A DNA stretch of 64,000 bases from Coleophora flavipennella. Taxonomy: Eukaryota; Arthropoda; Insecta; Lepidoptera; Coleophoridae. The stretch lies in assembly GCA_947284805.1 (NCBI GenBank), contig OX369277.1, positions 6,572,001-6,636,000 on the forward strand. Direction: 5' to 3'. This document shows positions 1 to 10,959 of this stretch, one piece after another. The position numbers were made by a program, and so were the translations under genes. Position 1 is the first letter of the stretch. Each line of letters starts with the position of its first letter. The notes under the pieces were generated by a model. That model searched no databases, was not told where the DNA came from, and saw only the letters and a program-made list of their open reading frames with translations.

Positions 1-1085
1 ATGGTATAACACTGAATATTTTCATTACTTTGGTTAACCATCATGCTTTTGTCTATGTATATGGATACACATGCTCAAATTTTTAATAAAAAACACACAT
101 TTTCTTTATGAAGTCATACCATTGAATTTGAGTATCGTTGAATTTCAGTACACGTATAACTGATGTCGTTGTATCAGCCGTAAAAACGTCCACTGCTGGA
201 CATAGGCCTCCCTCAAAGTTGGAGGGGGTTTGCCGTAATCGCCACGCTTGGCAGGAGGGTTGGCGATCGTAGTGAGATGGTGGGTACCTCATTGTACGCG
301 GAAGGAATGCTACCCATCCTCCGGTTTGTTCAACACCCACGGAAAGAGAAGGGGTGGTGTTACTTTAGTGCCACACCACAGGCCTGATAACTGATGTATA
401 CCGGTATAATAATGGGTATTTTTTTATATGCCGTAATGTACACGAGCTTGGGGCTCGAGCTCCTCGGTGGAGACATGTATGAGCTGCGATGATAAATTTA
501 ACCTAAAATTTGAGTAGGTAACATACAATTTCAGCAGTTTTGATATTCTTTTTTATTAAAATATAGAAACTCCTTCCTCCATCCGCTAGAGCGCAGGCCT
601 GCACCTCGCACTCAAGCCCCGCGCTCCAAATATCCGTTCAGAAATAAAAGCAAGGGTTAAATAACTGTAGAAAGGAAAAATATCGGTACAGAAGTCTATC
701 CGGTAAAAAATTTCAGTGCAAATATTTTTACTGTTACTATAAAGTTAGGGAAAACAGAAATCAGATTTTAGTATAAACTCAAAATACAGCAGTTGTTTTA
801 GTTATTATTGAATAGAGCAAGTACCTATGTAGATAATAGGTAATAAAGATTTTCACTTTTTTCATTTTTTGTAATCATTATTTAGAACTCGCTCATCCAC
901 CCCAAAATAAAGGTTTCAAAGCGTATACAACGTGTCTCGAAAAACAAATCAAAACATTACCTACTTATTGCTTTATTTTGTTCACTGTACTATAAAGTTG
1001 ATTTGAGAATTTGGGACGAACCGTGAATTTAATAATGGTGTGGGACGAACGAGGATTATTTTGGAATGTGGGACAAAACATTGGG
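1..1085. repeat. Left arm of a long inverted repeat
   Basis: This stretch reappears in reverse complement at 6895-6247 and 5215-4975. Bases 1-55 match 6895-6841, the block around 480-570 matches 6250-6340, and 860-1080 matches 5195-4975. The left arm has about 250 extra bases at roughly 572-825. No coding region was found. The arms lie on either side of the third enolase coding exon. Confidence 0.85.
175..405 (-). mobile_element. RTE-type LINE deletion derivative (head joined to tail)
   Basis: Read on the minus strand, this is an RTE 5' leader (GCGATCGCCAACCC, CCAAGCGTGGCGATTACGG) joined directly to the RTE 3' end (GTCCAGCAGTGGACGTTTTT). The same leader precedes an endonuclease reading frame at 55860-56060. 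The internal ORF is missing, so this is a non-autonomous derivative. A second copy is at 6440-6725. Confidence 0.7.
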
Positions 1086-1105
1086 ACGAACGAGGCATAA
1101 ATCTA
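1010..1105. repeat. Clustered GGGACGAA-type motifs
   Basis: Several copies of a GGGACGAAC(GAGG) motif occur here. They recur at 4975-5040 (inverted) and at 6990-7140. They look like subterminal repeats of an unidentified transposable element. No protein is encoded. Confidence 0.6.
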
Positions 1106-1115
1106 ATACATTATT

Positions 1116-1415
1116 ATATCAGCTCATATACGTCCCCACCGAGGGGCTCGAGCTTACCCTGAATCAGGGCGATTAGGCCTTAGTCGACCACGCGGGCCCA
1201 GTGCGGGTTGGTCGACTTCACACACAACCTTCGATTTTCTTCGCAGGCGTGTGCAGGTTTCCTCACGATGTTTTCCTTCACCGTTAAAGCAATAGGTAAG
1301 TATATTATGTACGTAAGTTTTTGAAAAACTCATTGGTACATTGGCCGTCCAGATTTGAACCCGGTACCTCTGGTTAGATGGACCGAGTCGTTACCGGTTG
1401 AGCCACCGACGCTTT
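1116..1415 (-). mobile_element. SINE family 1 (tRNA-derived head), full-length copy
   Basis: The minus-strand copy starts near 1415 with a tRNA-like head (GGTGGCTCAACCGGTAAC as A box, then a degenerate GGGTTCAAATC B box). It continues through a body with AACATCGTGAGGAAACCTGC and ends near 1116 in ACGTATATGAGCTGATAT. Other copies are at 3950-4203, 30408-30655 and 30883-31165, with tail fragments at 3250-3335 and 54530-54590. Confidence 0.8.
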
Positions 1416-1904
1416 TCTCAATCTAATTTTCTCAATGAAATCTAATACATAAAATACAAAAAATATCTACATCGGAGATTCTTCACATCCAGAAAGAAAA
1501 ACGCTTAACTGTTAACAGGGATGAAACCTGTATATATATTCTTCAGTATCATTACAAGCGTTTGTACTTACCTACAAAACTAAAAAATGGCACAGTGCTA
1601 TGCGAGTGAGTAGGCTATTAAGTTCCGAATGGGGTGGCAGATAATCTACTATTTTTGTACTATGGTGCTAGTGTCACTGGGTACATTAAAATATAACACA
1701 ATCAAAATGGTAGATTTAGGGCGCCATATTGTGGGTTTTGAAATTTATTTTTCTTCCAAACGTATCGAGTAAGGTATAAAAATGAAGAGGTTTTTTAAAA
1801 CATGACAGTGACATGTTTGGTCTAAATTTTAGACTTTTCTACTTGTTTTTTACTTTTCAGTATAGTTTTTTATTAGTACTGCAGTTAGGTTTTTTGGTTT
1901 ACTA

Positions 1905-2080
1905 AATTACTTTTTAGGGTTATTAAGACTTCGCTGTCCTGTCTGTCTGTCTGTCTGTCTGTCACCAGGCTGTATTTTATGATCTGTAATAGCTAAACAG
2001 TTGAAATTTTCACAGTTGAAGTATTTCTGTTGCAGCTTTAACAACCAATACTAAAAATTAGAAAAAGAAAAAAAAGGCAT
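1905..2080 (+). repeat. Dispersed lepidopteran repeat B fragment
   Basis: Contains GTCTGTCTGTCTGTCACCAG, GCTGTATTT and ACAGTTGAAATTTTCACAG. This signature is shared with 38430-38600, 42655-42800 and 44395-45060. Its class is not certain, and it has no coding capacity. Confidence 0.55.
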
Positions 2081-2084
2081 TGTT

Positions 2085-2285
2085 AACAGAACAAATGGCT
2101 ATCGGGGCTATAAAGTTCTCGAAAGGCTACCGCACACCGGAAGACGTAGCGTAGGCAGGCCGACCTGGTGAAGGCGACGGAAAGCCGTTGAATGCGGGCA
2201 GCATAGGACCATTCATCATTGTGGAAATCCTTGGGAGAGGGCATTGTCTAGCAGTGGACGTCTTTCGGCTGATACGATGATGATA
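2085..2285 (+). mobile_element. RTE-type LINE 3' end
   Basis: A decayed 3' end of the RTE family: CGCACACCGGAAGACGTAGC, GACCTGGTGAAGG, AATCCTTGGG and GCAGTGGACGTCTTTCGGC, followed by a TGATGATAA tail. The translated remnant resembles the RTE reverse transcriptase C-terminus seen at 58060-58620. Confidence 0.8.
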
Positions 2286-2436
2286 ATGTAGAAACAACCT
2301 CCCTTGCCTTCTTTAATCATAATAATAACTATGTTATATGATTGTGGAATGTAAATGAACACAAGTGCAGTGATATACACACATTAAATCAGAGAGCTGC
2401 TAGTGTATGAATAAAATTATGTTAATTGGCACACAC

Positions 2437-5400
2437 CAGTGGGCAAGATCATGAACTCCTGCATGGCGAGCTTGTTGCCGGCGTGGGAGCCGCCGTTGAT
2501 GACGTTGAAGGCGGGCACGGGCAGCACGATATCGGTGTTGCCGGCGAGATCCGCTAGGTGGCGGTACAGCGGAACGCCTTTCTTGGCCGCGCCTGCCTTC
2601 GCCACCGCCAGCGACACGCCGAGGATCGCGTTGGCGCCGAATTTAGACTTGTTTTCTGTGCCGTCTAAGTTAATCATCAGCTGGTCAATCTGTGTGGAAA
2701 ACAGGATCGTTATGAGTTTATCCCTCTATTGTCTCGCATTAGCAAAAGGAGCGTTACAAAATTGATTAAATGTTTACAAAACTATCTCTTTCTGGCACAT
2801 AATAAACTCATGCACATAAAACAGGCTTTCCAATGCTCTTCTAGTTTTTTTATAATTATACTATACACATGCGCTGCCGGTTCGATATAATGTGCTGGCT
2901 CGCAGGTTCACATATTGTATAAGAAGCATGAAAATAATTATATTCAAGGCGGTTCGTTCTACGCGTGCTGTCTGTGGGTCAGTTTTACAAAGAGCGTCAA
3001 GGCTCTGCATGTGCAATATAACAACGGTTTTAGGGTGTTAGTTCGGTTGGCACAGTATTTCAGAGCATCAGGAATGTTTGCAGAAGCTCGCACAGAAGAG
3101 TCAGTCCTTGATGCAATGTGTGAGAATCAACACCATATTTAAATTACTGTTCTATACTTGGCCACTGGGCAGCGCTAAACGAGTAAGTTGACATGTAAGT
3201 TATTGTTTGATACGAAAATTTATAGGCTATATGGCTTTTTTTTTTATTATTTATTTGGTCGACTAAGGCCCGATAGCCCCACCAATTCAGAGTAGGCTTA
3301 AGCCCCTCAGTGGGGAGGTATACTAGCTGATATGATAGCAAATTTTTACACACTTTTCAATGGCACAACATTAGTATACATGTTTCATGCAAAAAAACAT
3401 CAGTAACCCATTGCAAGGTCAATCCTCCCGTGCCTCTACGCAGGGGCCGCAACAGCTGCTATGGTTCCTTTATAAGGACACCAAAGCAGCAGAAAGGGTA
3501 TGAAATATTTACGGAATTCGTAATCTTATAATTTTCCTAGATTTTTAAGATTATAACCAGTGTTTCCAATGAAATATTTGGCCATTTTGGGTCAGTTAAA
3601 AAAGCTGATTTTGTATGGGAAGAATACAGCAGTTGGCCATAGCACTGCAAAAACCAAGTCCGTTTAAACATCAGCCAATTATCACTATCCAACACAGGAA
3701 ATAACAAAACAAGCGCAAAACTTCTATGGGTAAACAGTTTGAAGATGAAATTAAAATACTTAGTACTTCATTTTTTTGTCCTGCTTGATTTCAATATGAA
3801 AAAGTGGGATACAATCATCATCATCATCATCATATCAGCCGAAAAACATCCACTGCTGGACAAAGGCCTCCCCCAAAGATTTCCAAGACGACCGGTCCTG
3901 CGCTGCCCGCATCCATCGGCTTCCCGCTATGTTCACCTTCATCTTCATCATATCAGCTCATATACGTACCGAGCGGCTTGAGCCTACACTGAATTAGGGC
4001 GGTCGGACCTTACTCGACCAGCAGGGCTAATGCGGGTTGGTCGAATTTAAACACAATTTTCCTCACAATGTTTTCCTTTACCATAAGAGCGTCAGATAAG
4101 CATACATATGAAATCGAAATTCGAAAACACATTGGTATGTAGCAGGATTGGAACCACGACTTCCCAGACCACGACCTAGCCCTTGCCATTACGCCACCGA
4201 CGCACAGTGCTCCGAGCCCTATGGGGAATGGGACAAAAATAAAAATTTAGTTTTTTTTTGGATTTTATGTTCTTAATATGGGTATAATAAATGATTACAA
4301 CTTGGAAAGTAATTAAAATCAGAAGAATCAATTTTTTTTTGTCATAAATTTATCACGTGTCTGCGAACAATCTTGCCATTTATTTTTAATATTCAGGAAA
4401 ATAAATGGCTCGCTTTTCTAATACTTTTGTGCGATATTTCATCAGTGTCAGTCAGGAACATTCAAACGTGTACATATTTTGTTGTATACAGAACGTTCGC
4501 GCTCACTTTTATCACTGTTTATCCAAATCTCGGCTAGGTAGGTGTATAGTTTTGTTGTGTATGTGTAATTAATAGTTCATTTTTCGATTTTTGTCTAAGG
4601 CACGGAGCACTGTGCGACGCTCTGATGTGTGATGCAATATTTGTGATGTAACTACAGAGAAAAATCAGGATTTGGGAAATCCCGTCCGTTGATACTGACT
4701 GACTGACTATGTAACGATGAGAGTTTGGATACATGCATGCATTTAGTGGCATTTTTTAAAATATTATATTTGCTGGTGCCAGTAAATTTGAAAAAGAGCC
4801 ATAAAATACTACGGCTACGGCCTTGAAGTTGAGCCGTAGTAGGCCATAGATTACGTATTTTATGGTCCTGAAAGCTGTAGGAAACGGTAGTTGCCATAGC
4901 ATTTGCAACACTGATAACCTATATGTGTTTGTGTATAAAAAATAATCCGATTTATGCGTCGTTCGGCGCAATGTTTGGTCCCACATTCCAAAATAATCCT
5001 CTTTCGTCCCACACCATTATTAAATTCCCGGTTCGTCCCGAATTCTCAAATCAACTTTATAGTACAGTGAACAAAATAAAGCAATAAGTATAATGTTTTG
5101 ATTTGTTTTTCGAGACACGTTGTATACGCTTTGAAACCTTTATTTTGGGGTGGATGAGCCAGCTCTAAATAATGATTACAAAAAGTGAAAATCTTTAGTA
5201 TCAAGAGTATCTATATAGGGTCTTAACAAAGGTATGCACTTTTTTTTAACTGGAGCTTGTACTCATGAAACTGAACAACTTTCCCCAAGAAACCCATGGT
5301 CAATTCGCAATTATTATTTTTTAATTAAATAATCAAACTACTCAGAATACAACTCTCAGCTCAGGCCACGCAAGTTCAATGACCGCGCGGTCACTCACTT

Positions 5401-8400
5401 TAGGATACCAGGCCGTACTATATGGTACTATTCTGGCGTATACCGCGCAATTTAATAATTTTATTTTAAAAAAACAAATGCAAATTGACCATGGGTTTCT
5501 TGGGGAAAGTTTTTTTTTTATTTTATTTATTTACCAATTTTAAAACAAAATACAAAAAATTTTATCATCTAGCACCATTAAACCTGAATGGTTTGTCTAG
5601 GTGCTCAACAGTCGTCTACGAGCTATATACTTATAAAAACAAAAGAAAAAATATACATATATATAAAAATAATAAGTTAAGTAATGCATACCTACATAAT
5701 ATATCCTTAACCATACTGCAATGCATACACAGGCTCAGTGAGATACTAGTTACTTCTTAAACACAGGTCACCGGCGTAACAAACGACACACTTCTATTAT
5801 TGTAGTAGTGTGAGTGCGAACTCCGCAGTCTCTTATACAGGCTGATTCAACAAATCTAAATCTATCTAGTGTAATTCCTGAAAGTTTATTATTAATTGAC
5901 ATATTTAAAAAAAGATAAATGTTTTGCCATTTTTATGTTTCGACATATACAGTAAGTAGGTATTTTACATTACTTTATTATAAAGATGTTTTGTTTGTGT
6001 AAATTTACTAGTTGTTTTGAGTTACATATGTATTATTAATTTAAATGTATCATGTTATTTCACGATGAGGTCGAATTATCGTTTAGTGCCGAAAGGATTT
6101 AAATTAAATTGTTTAAGATGTATCTTTTATATTTATGCTTCACATTTTCTTCCATCATTTCAGTTTTAAATAAATCAGGGAGGTTATTCAGGTTCATGAG
6201 TACAAGCTCCAGTTAAAAAAAAGTTCATACCTTTGTTAAGACCCTGTATTTTAATAAATAAGAATATCAACAAATGCTGAAATTGTATGTTACCTACTCA
6301 AATTTTAGGTTAAATTTATCGTCGCAGCTCATACATTTCTCCACTGAGGAGCTCCAGCCCCGAGCTCGGGTACATTACGGCATAGAAAAAAATACCCATT
6401 ATTATACTGGTATACATCAGTTATCAGGCCTGTGGTGTGGCCCTAAACTTTAGGGGCAATGGTGAGTACCTCATTGTACGCGGAAGGGACGCTACCCTAA
6501 GGGCCTAAACTAACACCACCCCTTCTCTTTCCGCGGGTGTCGAACAAACCGGGGGATGGGTAGCATTCCTTCCGCGTACAATGAGGTACCCACCATCTCA
6601 CTGCGATCGCCAACCCTCCTGCCAAGCGTGGCGATTACGGCAAACCCCCACCAACTTTGAGTGAGGCCTATGTCCAGCAGTAGACGTTTTTACGACTGAT
6701 ATAACGACATCAGTTATACATGTACTGAAATTCAATGATACTCAAATTGAATGGTATGACTTCATAATGAAAATGTTTGTTTTTTAATTAAAAATTTGAG
6801 CGTATGTACCCATATACACACCGGTATACAGTCCCTGTCTTATAGACAAAAGCATGATGGTTAACCAAAGTAATGAAAATATTCAGTGTATTAAAAAAAG
6901 TGTATAAAAATATTATAAAAGATTAACTATAAAAGATTTAGTCTTTTTATGCTGACTGTACTAACAGGGTAATTTAACCTTTATGAAAAAAAATGGGACG
7001 AAGTAGGCATACGAGTTGGGACGAACCGGGAGTAAATAATCAACAAATATTTTTTGGGACGAATGGGGCATAGAAACTGGGACAAACTGGGATTTTTTTA
7101 TGTGGGACAAAGATCAGGGGGACGAACGAGGCACAAATCTATAATCCAAATCCACACTTGAAAATACTGCTACTAAATTGGATTGTCTGTCCCATTTGTT
7201 CATTTCTGAATGTTTACTATCAATTTCGGGTTTCGGGTTTCGGGTTTCGGGTTTCGACACGGACTGTCGACCGAGAGTGCCATTTTAAGTCTCAAGCACA
7301 CTGTTCAGTATTACACTGAAAGAAAGACGCCAATATACGCCTGTTTTCTGGACCTCTCCAAAGCATTCGACTTGGTATCTTACGATGTGCTTTGGAATAA
7401 GATGAAAGAGAGGAATATACCATCTGTACTCCTTAACATTTTTAAATACTGGTACGCAAATCAGGTAAACCTTGTGAGATGGGCAAACACTCTCTCGGAA
7501 TCGTACAGGTTGGAGTGCGGGGTAAGACAAGGTGGTTTGACGTCTCCCAAGCTCTTCAACCTGTACGTTAACGACCTGCTAGTTGGTCTCAGTAGTATGC
7601 GTGTCGGGTGCCGCGTGGATGATGTTAGTATTAATAATATCAGCTACGCGGACGACATGGTGCTGCTGGGACCGACTGTAGGTGCAATCAGGGAGTTGTT
7701 AAAGAATTGTGAGACCTATGCTGCTGCCCACGGTTTGCAATATAATGTCCAAAAAAGTGAATACCTGGTCTTTGAGGCCGCTGGTAAATGCCCAAAATCA
7801 GTGCCAAGCATATATTTAGATGGTACTGAACTCAAAAGAGTTTATCAATATAAATACCTAGGGCATTACGTGACTAGCGACCTTAAGGATCAGGTAGACA
7901 TTGAAAGGGAGCGTAGGGCATTAGCAGTTAGGTGTAATATGTTGACCCGTAGGTTTGCTCGCTGTACTGACCAAGTGAAAATAACACTTTTTAAAGCCTA
8001 CTGTCAGAGTTTTTATACGAGCAGCCTATGGGTCAACTACACCAAAAAAGCGCTGGATGCCCTACGCGTCCAAAATATAATAATGCTTTTAGAGTGCTGT
8101 TGGGTCTGCCCCGCTTCTGCAGTGCTTCAGAGATGTTTGCACAGGCACAAACGGATGGCTTTCATGCCATCATGCACAAAAAAGCAGCATCTCTGCTGAG
8201 CAGAGTGCGGGGCAGCTCCAACAGTATACTAATCACTGTGGCGGAGAGGCATACCTCTCCTATAATAAAAATAATTATTAGGATGTTGGTCAGGTGAATT
8301 GTTTACCTGATCGGCATCAACATTTTAATTTAACGTTACTGTAGTTCAGTGATATTAAACTGTAATTAGATTTACATCACATACCTCAAGATATACATAG

Positions 8401-9678
8401 ATTTAAATTATACTAACATTAATTTTAAGACTGTTACTAACACAATATGGATTATGTTATCTGAAGTAAAATAAATAATAATAATAATAATAATTTAAGT
8501 CAGTAAAGACAATAGGCTTGTGACATTTACCTGTTTCTGCTCAGTAACTTCAATGTTACTTTTGAGCAGTTCAGGGGCGATGATGTTGTTGATATTGTTG
8601 ATGGCCGTGTGAACTCCCTTGCCATGGTATTCGCTCTTGATGTTGTCCCTCAGCTCCAGTGCCTCGTGGACTCCAGTGGAAGCTCCTGATGGGACAGCTG
8701 CCCGGAAGAGTCCAAGCTCTGTAACCTGAATGATTAATAATTTACATCATCATCATCACCATATCATTTGAAAGACATCCACTGCTGTACAAAGGCCACC
8801 CACAAGGATTTCCACTACAACATTTATTTATTTTAGTTTTGCTCATTTATATATTGTATGATGCAAGAAAGGGTGATACTCAATCACAAACATTATTTAC
8901 CTATTTTTCAAGTACAGGATAAAGTATATAGTTCTTGGATTCTCTTTTTCTAATTGTATATTAACATACAGTATTGTTAATTTCATTATACCTTTTTATT
9001 ATTTGTATATTTTTTTGTTTATTTGCTTATCATTTTTTTGTATCCTGTTCCATTAAGTATTTGAGTTTTCTATGTTTAATTTTGTTGAATAAATTTTATC
9101 TTGTCTTATCTTTGTCTTCTGTTTATAAACAGTATTATCTAATCTAGCTACATAATAAGTACATCCTTGCTAATACTATAAATCTAAAGTTTGTTTGTAA
9201 CTCTTTCACACAAACTACTAAACTAATCTTACTGAAATTTGGCATATAGTTAAAGCAAAGGGCGAAGAACAATACAGGATACTTTGTAGCATGTAAAAAT
9301 TCATAGTTCCAAAAGGAACTAAGGAAAACTTGATTCCACTTGAAATTTGGCATATAGTTAAAGCAAAGGGCGAAGAAAGGATACTTTGTATCATGTAAAA
9401 ATGCATAGTTCCCAAAGGAACTAAGGAAAACTTGATTCCACGCTCATGAGATGCTTGCGTCATAAAAACAATTTCTACGTGGGCAAAATGTCAACCAAAA
9501 GCTAGTATAGTCTTAAAAACGATATCCACATGGGTGAAGCGAAACCGCGGGCAAAAGCCTGTACATAGTTACTAGCGATAAACTATAATAAACACAGCAA
9601 GCTTACCAAATCAACTTCAACAGTAGGGTTGCCACGAGAGTCAAAGATTTGACGTGCTTTGATCGACTTGATTGGCAT
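2437..9678 (-). CDS. Eno: Enolase (2-phosphoglycerate hydratase), first three coding exons
   Basis: Enolase interconverts 2-phosphoglycerate and phosphoenolpyruvate in cytosolic glycolysis. Coding exons on the minus strand are 9678-9607 (24 codons, MPIKSIKARQIFDSRGNP...), 8725-8531 (65 codons, with the PSGASTGVHEALELRD loop) and 2689-2437 (84 codons plus one base, with SKFGANAILGVSLAVAK and NVINGGSHAGNKLAMQEF). Together they give residues 1-173 of a family about 433 residues long. Each junction has AG acceptor and GT donor bases and keeps frame (phases 0, 0, then 1). The remaining two-thirds, including most metal-binding residues, is not in the window, so the next intron exceeds 2.4 kb. The intron between 2689 and 8531 is packed with transposable elements, including a LINE whose tail ends 35 bases from the 8531 donor. 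The ATG at 9678 matches the conserved enolase N-terminus. I am very sure of the family. Confidence 0.96.
2955..3140 (+). mobile_element. Non-LTR retrotransposon 3' fragment
   Basis: Encodes a degenerate VQYNNGFRVLVRLAQYF segment matching the C-terminal part of the LINE at 7215-8495 (VQYNNAFRVLLGLPRF). It is a second, older, truncated copy of that family in the same enolase intron. Confidence 0.7.
3250..3335 (+). mobile_element. SINE family 1 tail fragment
   Basis: Matches only the 3' part of SINE family 1 (GGTCGACTAAGGCCCGAT ... AGCTGATATGAT), in the plus orientation. Confidence 0.65.
3812..3932 (-). mobile_element. RTE-type LINE 3' end with (TCA)n tail
   Basis: On the minus strand this is the RTE terminus: GCGGGCAGCGCAGGACCGGT, then GCCTTTGTCCAGCAGTGGA, then a (TGA)n tail seen here as ATCATCATC at 3812-3832. 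Confidence 0.8.
3950..4203 (-). mobile_element. SINE family 1, diverged copy
   Basis: A minus-strand copy with the GTCGGTGGCGTAATGGC head near 4203 and the ATGAGCTGATAT end near 3950. It directly abuts the RTE tail at 3812-3932. Confidence 0.7.
4206..4970. other. Intronic or repetitive DNA without a recognisable gene
   Basis: AT-rich sequence with short repeat snippets. The reading frames present are short and lack family signatures, and I see nothing else to report. Confidence 0.5.
5216..6246. mobile_element. 1,031-bp terminal-inverted-repeat DNA transposon with TA target duplication
   Basis: The termini YAGGGTCTTAACAAAGGTAT are inverted copies over about 50 bp (5216-5270 and 6193-6246) and are flanked by TA on both sides (5214-5215 and 6247-6248). 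The other inverted arm shows the unoccupied site (AAAATATAGA near 560-575), which fixes the borders. No transposase frame is recognisable, so it is probably non-autonomous and Tc1/mariner-like. Confidence 0.85.
5277..5511. mobile_element. 235-bp MITE nested in the TIR transposon
   Basis: AACTTTCCCCAAGAAACCCA at 5277 recurs inverted, ending at 5511, with about 30 bp of matching terminal inverted repeat. It lies wholly inside the 5216-6246 element. No coding capacity. Confidence 0.7.
6440..6725 (+). mobile_element. RTE-type head-to-tail derivative (right arm copy)
   Basis: The leader (CCTTCCGCGTACAATGAGGT, then GCGATCGCCAACCCTCCTGC) joins directly to AGGCCTATGTCCAGCAGTAG at the 3' end. It is the inverted-arm counterpart of 175-405, with a partial duplication of the leader. 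Confidence 0.7.
6990..7145. repeat. Second cluster of GGGACGAA motifs
   Basis: At least five GGGACRAA motifs, with spacers such as CGGGAGT and TGGGGCAT, lie just outside the right inverted arm and just before the LINE. They match the motif cluster at 1010-1105. Confidence 0.6.
7215..8496 (+). mobile_element. 5'-truncated non-LTR retrotransposon with reverse transcriptase
   Basis: The reading frame from 7210 to 8199 encodes a reverse transcriptase: FLDLSKAFDLV (first catalytic Asp), GVRQGGLTSPKLFNLYVNDL (template-grip region) and SYADDMVLL (the YADD catalytic box). A two-base insertion near 8073 shifts the frame, and the C-terminal part (YNNAFRVLLGLPRFCSASE) continues in the frame ending at 8297. 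The 3' tail is an (ATA)n run at 8470-8496. At the 5' truncation point lies a short TTTCGGG tandem repeat (7226-7256). The endonuclease domain is absent, so this copy is dead. I do not assign the clade with certainty. Confidence 0.9.
8740..8822 (-). mobile_element. RTE 3' end remnant
   Basis: The minus strand reads GGAAATCC...GTGGATGTCTTTCAAATGAT followed by (GATGAT)n. It is a short, decayed RTE terminus in the first enolase coding intron. Confidence 0.6.
9160..9575 (-). repeat. Dispersed repeat A copy with an internal 108-bp tandem duplication
   Basis: Flanked by GGCTTTTGCCCGCGGTTTCG at the 9550 side and TTGTAACTCTTTCAC at the 9190 side, as in the copies at 16150, 31786 and 59260. The block starting GAAATTTGGCATATAG is present at 9234 and again at 9342 (period 108). 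Confidence 0.65.
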
Positions 9679-10078
9679 TTTAAGGAGTTGATGTAACTGC
9701 CTGAAAGTAATTTTCATTATTGTAATTTTGTTAGAAGGTTAGGATAAAATTAAGAAAATTGGCGACACACCCTGCCGGCAAGGTCGTCTAAAGGTTGTAA
9801 TGTCATCCTCCCTCATCTCATCATTTAGGACTTAAAAATACCCGACATAGGCTTTTACCCACGAAACTGATCAACTTATCCAATTGCAATAAAAATAAAC
9901 TTCCCAGTGTCGTGGACACTATCGAAATAGTGATGGTATTACGTAAAATAAATACACTAAAATTATATATATTTTTTAGTGATTTTTTGTTTGGCAGCCC
10001 TTTAACATGCACCCCAACCAACTAATGCAATCAAATAATAATTAGAGTAACAATAAATAAGGTTTTGTTCAACTAACC
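9679..10078 (-). promoter_or_regulatory. Enolase 5' untranslated region and possible leader exon
   Basis: The coding exon continues upstream of the ATG to an acceptor (TTACTTTCAG) so that the exon begins at 9700, giving a 22-base leader. A possible upstream noncoding exon ends at 10078 with CAG followed by the donor GTTAGT. Its start and the promoter cannot be placed by eye. The leader-exon assignment is inference. Confidence 0.35.
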
Positions 10079-10429
10079 TGATCGAATTATTTGAAAATCG
10101 GCAAGAAAATTCCGAAGTAGCTATTCCTACGGGGCACAGATAATTTTTACCCATAAAAATTTAATTTTTTTGTTGCTCTGGGTACAAAATATATCAATTT
10201 TTTCACCAATTTCGGTGGTTTCTTTGTGAATCGGTAACTTCCAACTCTACAATATTTTTTCCTGAATGTTGGCTGTTTTGTCAATTTTAGACAACTAAGA
10301 AACAAACCAAAGTCAACCCTAATGACGTTTGTTGTGGCTATTCTCACGGGTTGCTATGGGTTACCAGACAGAGTATCGTGACGTCATCACACCGGCCAGC
10401 TAGCCAGACGGAGTTGATTTTAAGCTTCA

Positions 10430-10855
10430 CAAAACATAAAGGTGAAAGGGAGCCAAGTTCGATATCAACAAATTACGACTGAATGGGTAGGTTAGGTACC
10501 AAGTTCTATAGTGGTTCTTAAATCATCTTTAAATAGAAATAATAATTTTAGACTTCTCCAAATAATAAGGAATGTACAGCGGTTTTCAGTTGCTTAAAAA
10601 AAATGTGTCCTGTGCTACTACATGGTGTAACTTGGCAAGTTTTCACTATCCAATTTTATTTTACACACAGAACATAACACATTTTTCTAACCAACTGAAA
10701 ACATTGTACATTCTCTATTATTTGGAGAAGTCTAAAATTAATATCCATAGCCATTATTCAGGAGCCACTATAAAACTTGGTACCTAGTCATTATGAACGC
10801 TGTATTTTTTTATATCAAACTTGGCTCCATTTCACATTTATGTTTTGTTGGTAGG
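10430..10855. mobile_element. Foldback/MITE-like element with long imperfect inverted repeats
   Basis: GGAGCCAAGTT...GGTACCAAGTTCTATAGTGG and TTTTAGACTTCTCCAAATAA on the left (10450-10570) recur inverted on the right (10690-10850). The element is about 420 bp, non-coding, and has no clear target duplication. Confidence 0.7.
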
Positions 10856-10959
10856 TATATCATTAATTTTTGTAAAATATTAATACAAATTTCCTATCGT
10901 TATTCAAGTAATACACATACATATAAGATATTACCGATCCCTCGGTGCGCAAGCCCAGA

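Larger units (their letters stand above)
4975..6895. repeat. Right arm of the long inverted repeat, interrupted by a transposon
   Basis: Reverse complement of 1-1085. The arm is continuous once the TA-flanked insertion at 5216-6246 is removed: 4975-5215 pairs with about 1080-830 and 6247-6895 pairs with about 570-1. The two arms enclose about 3.9 kb that includes the third enolase coding exon. Confidence 0.85.
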
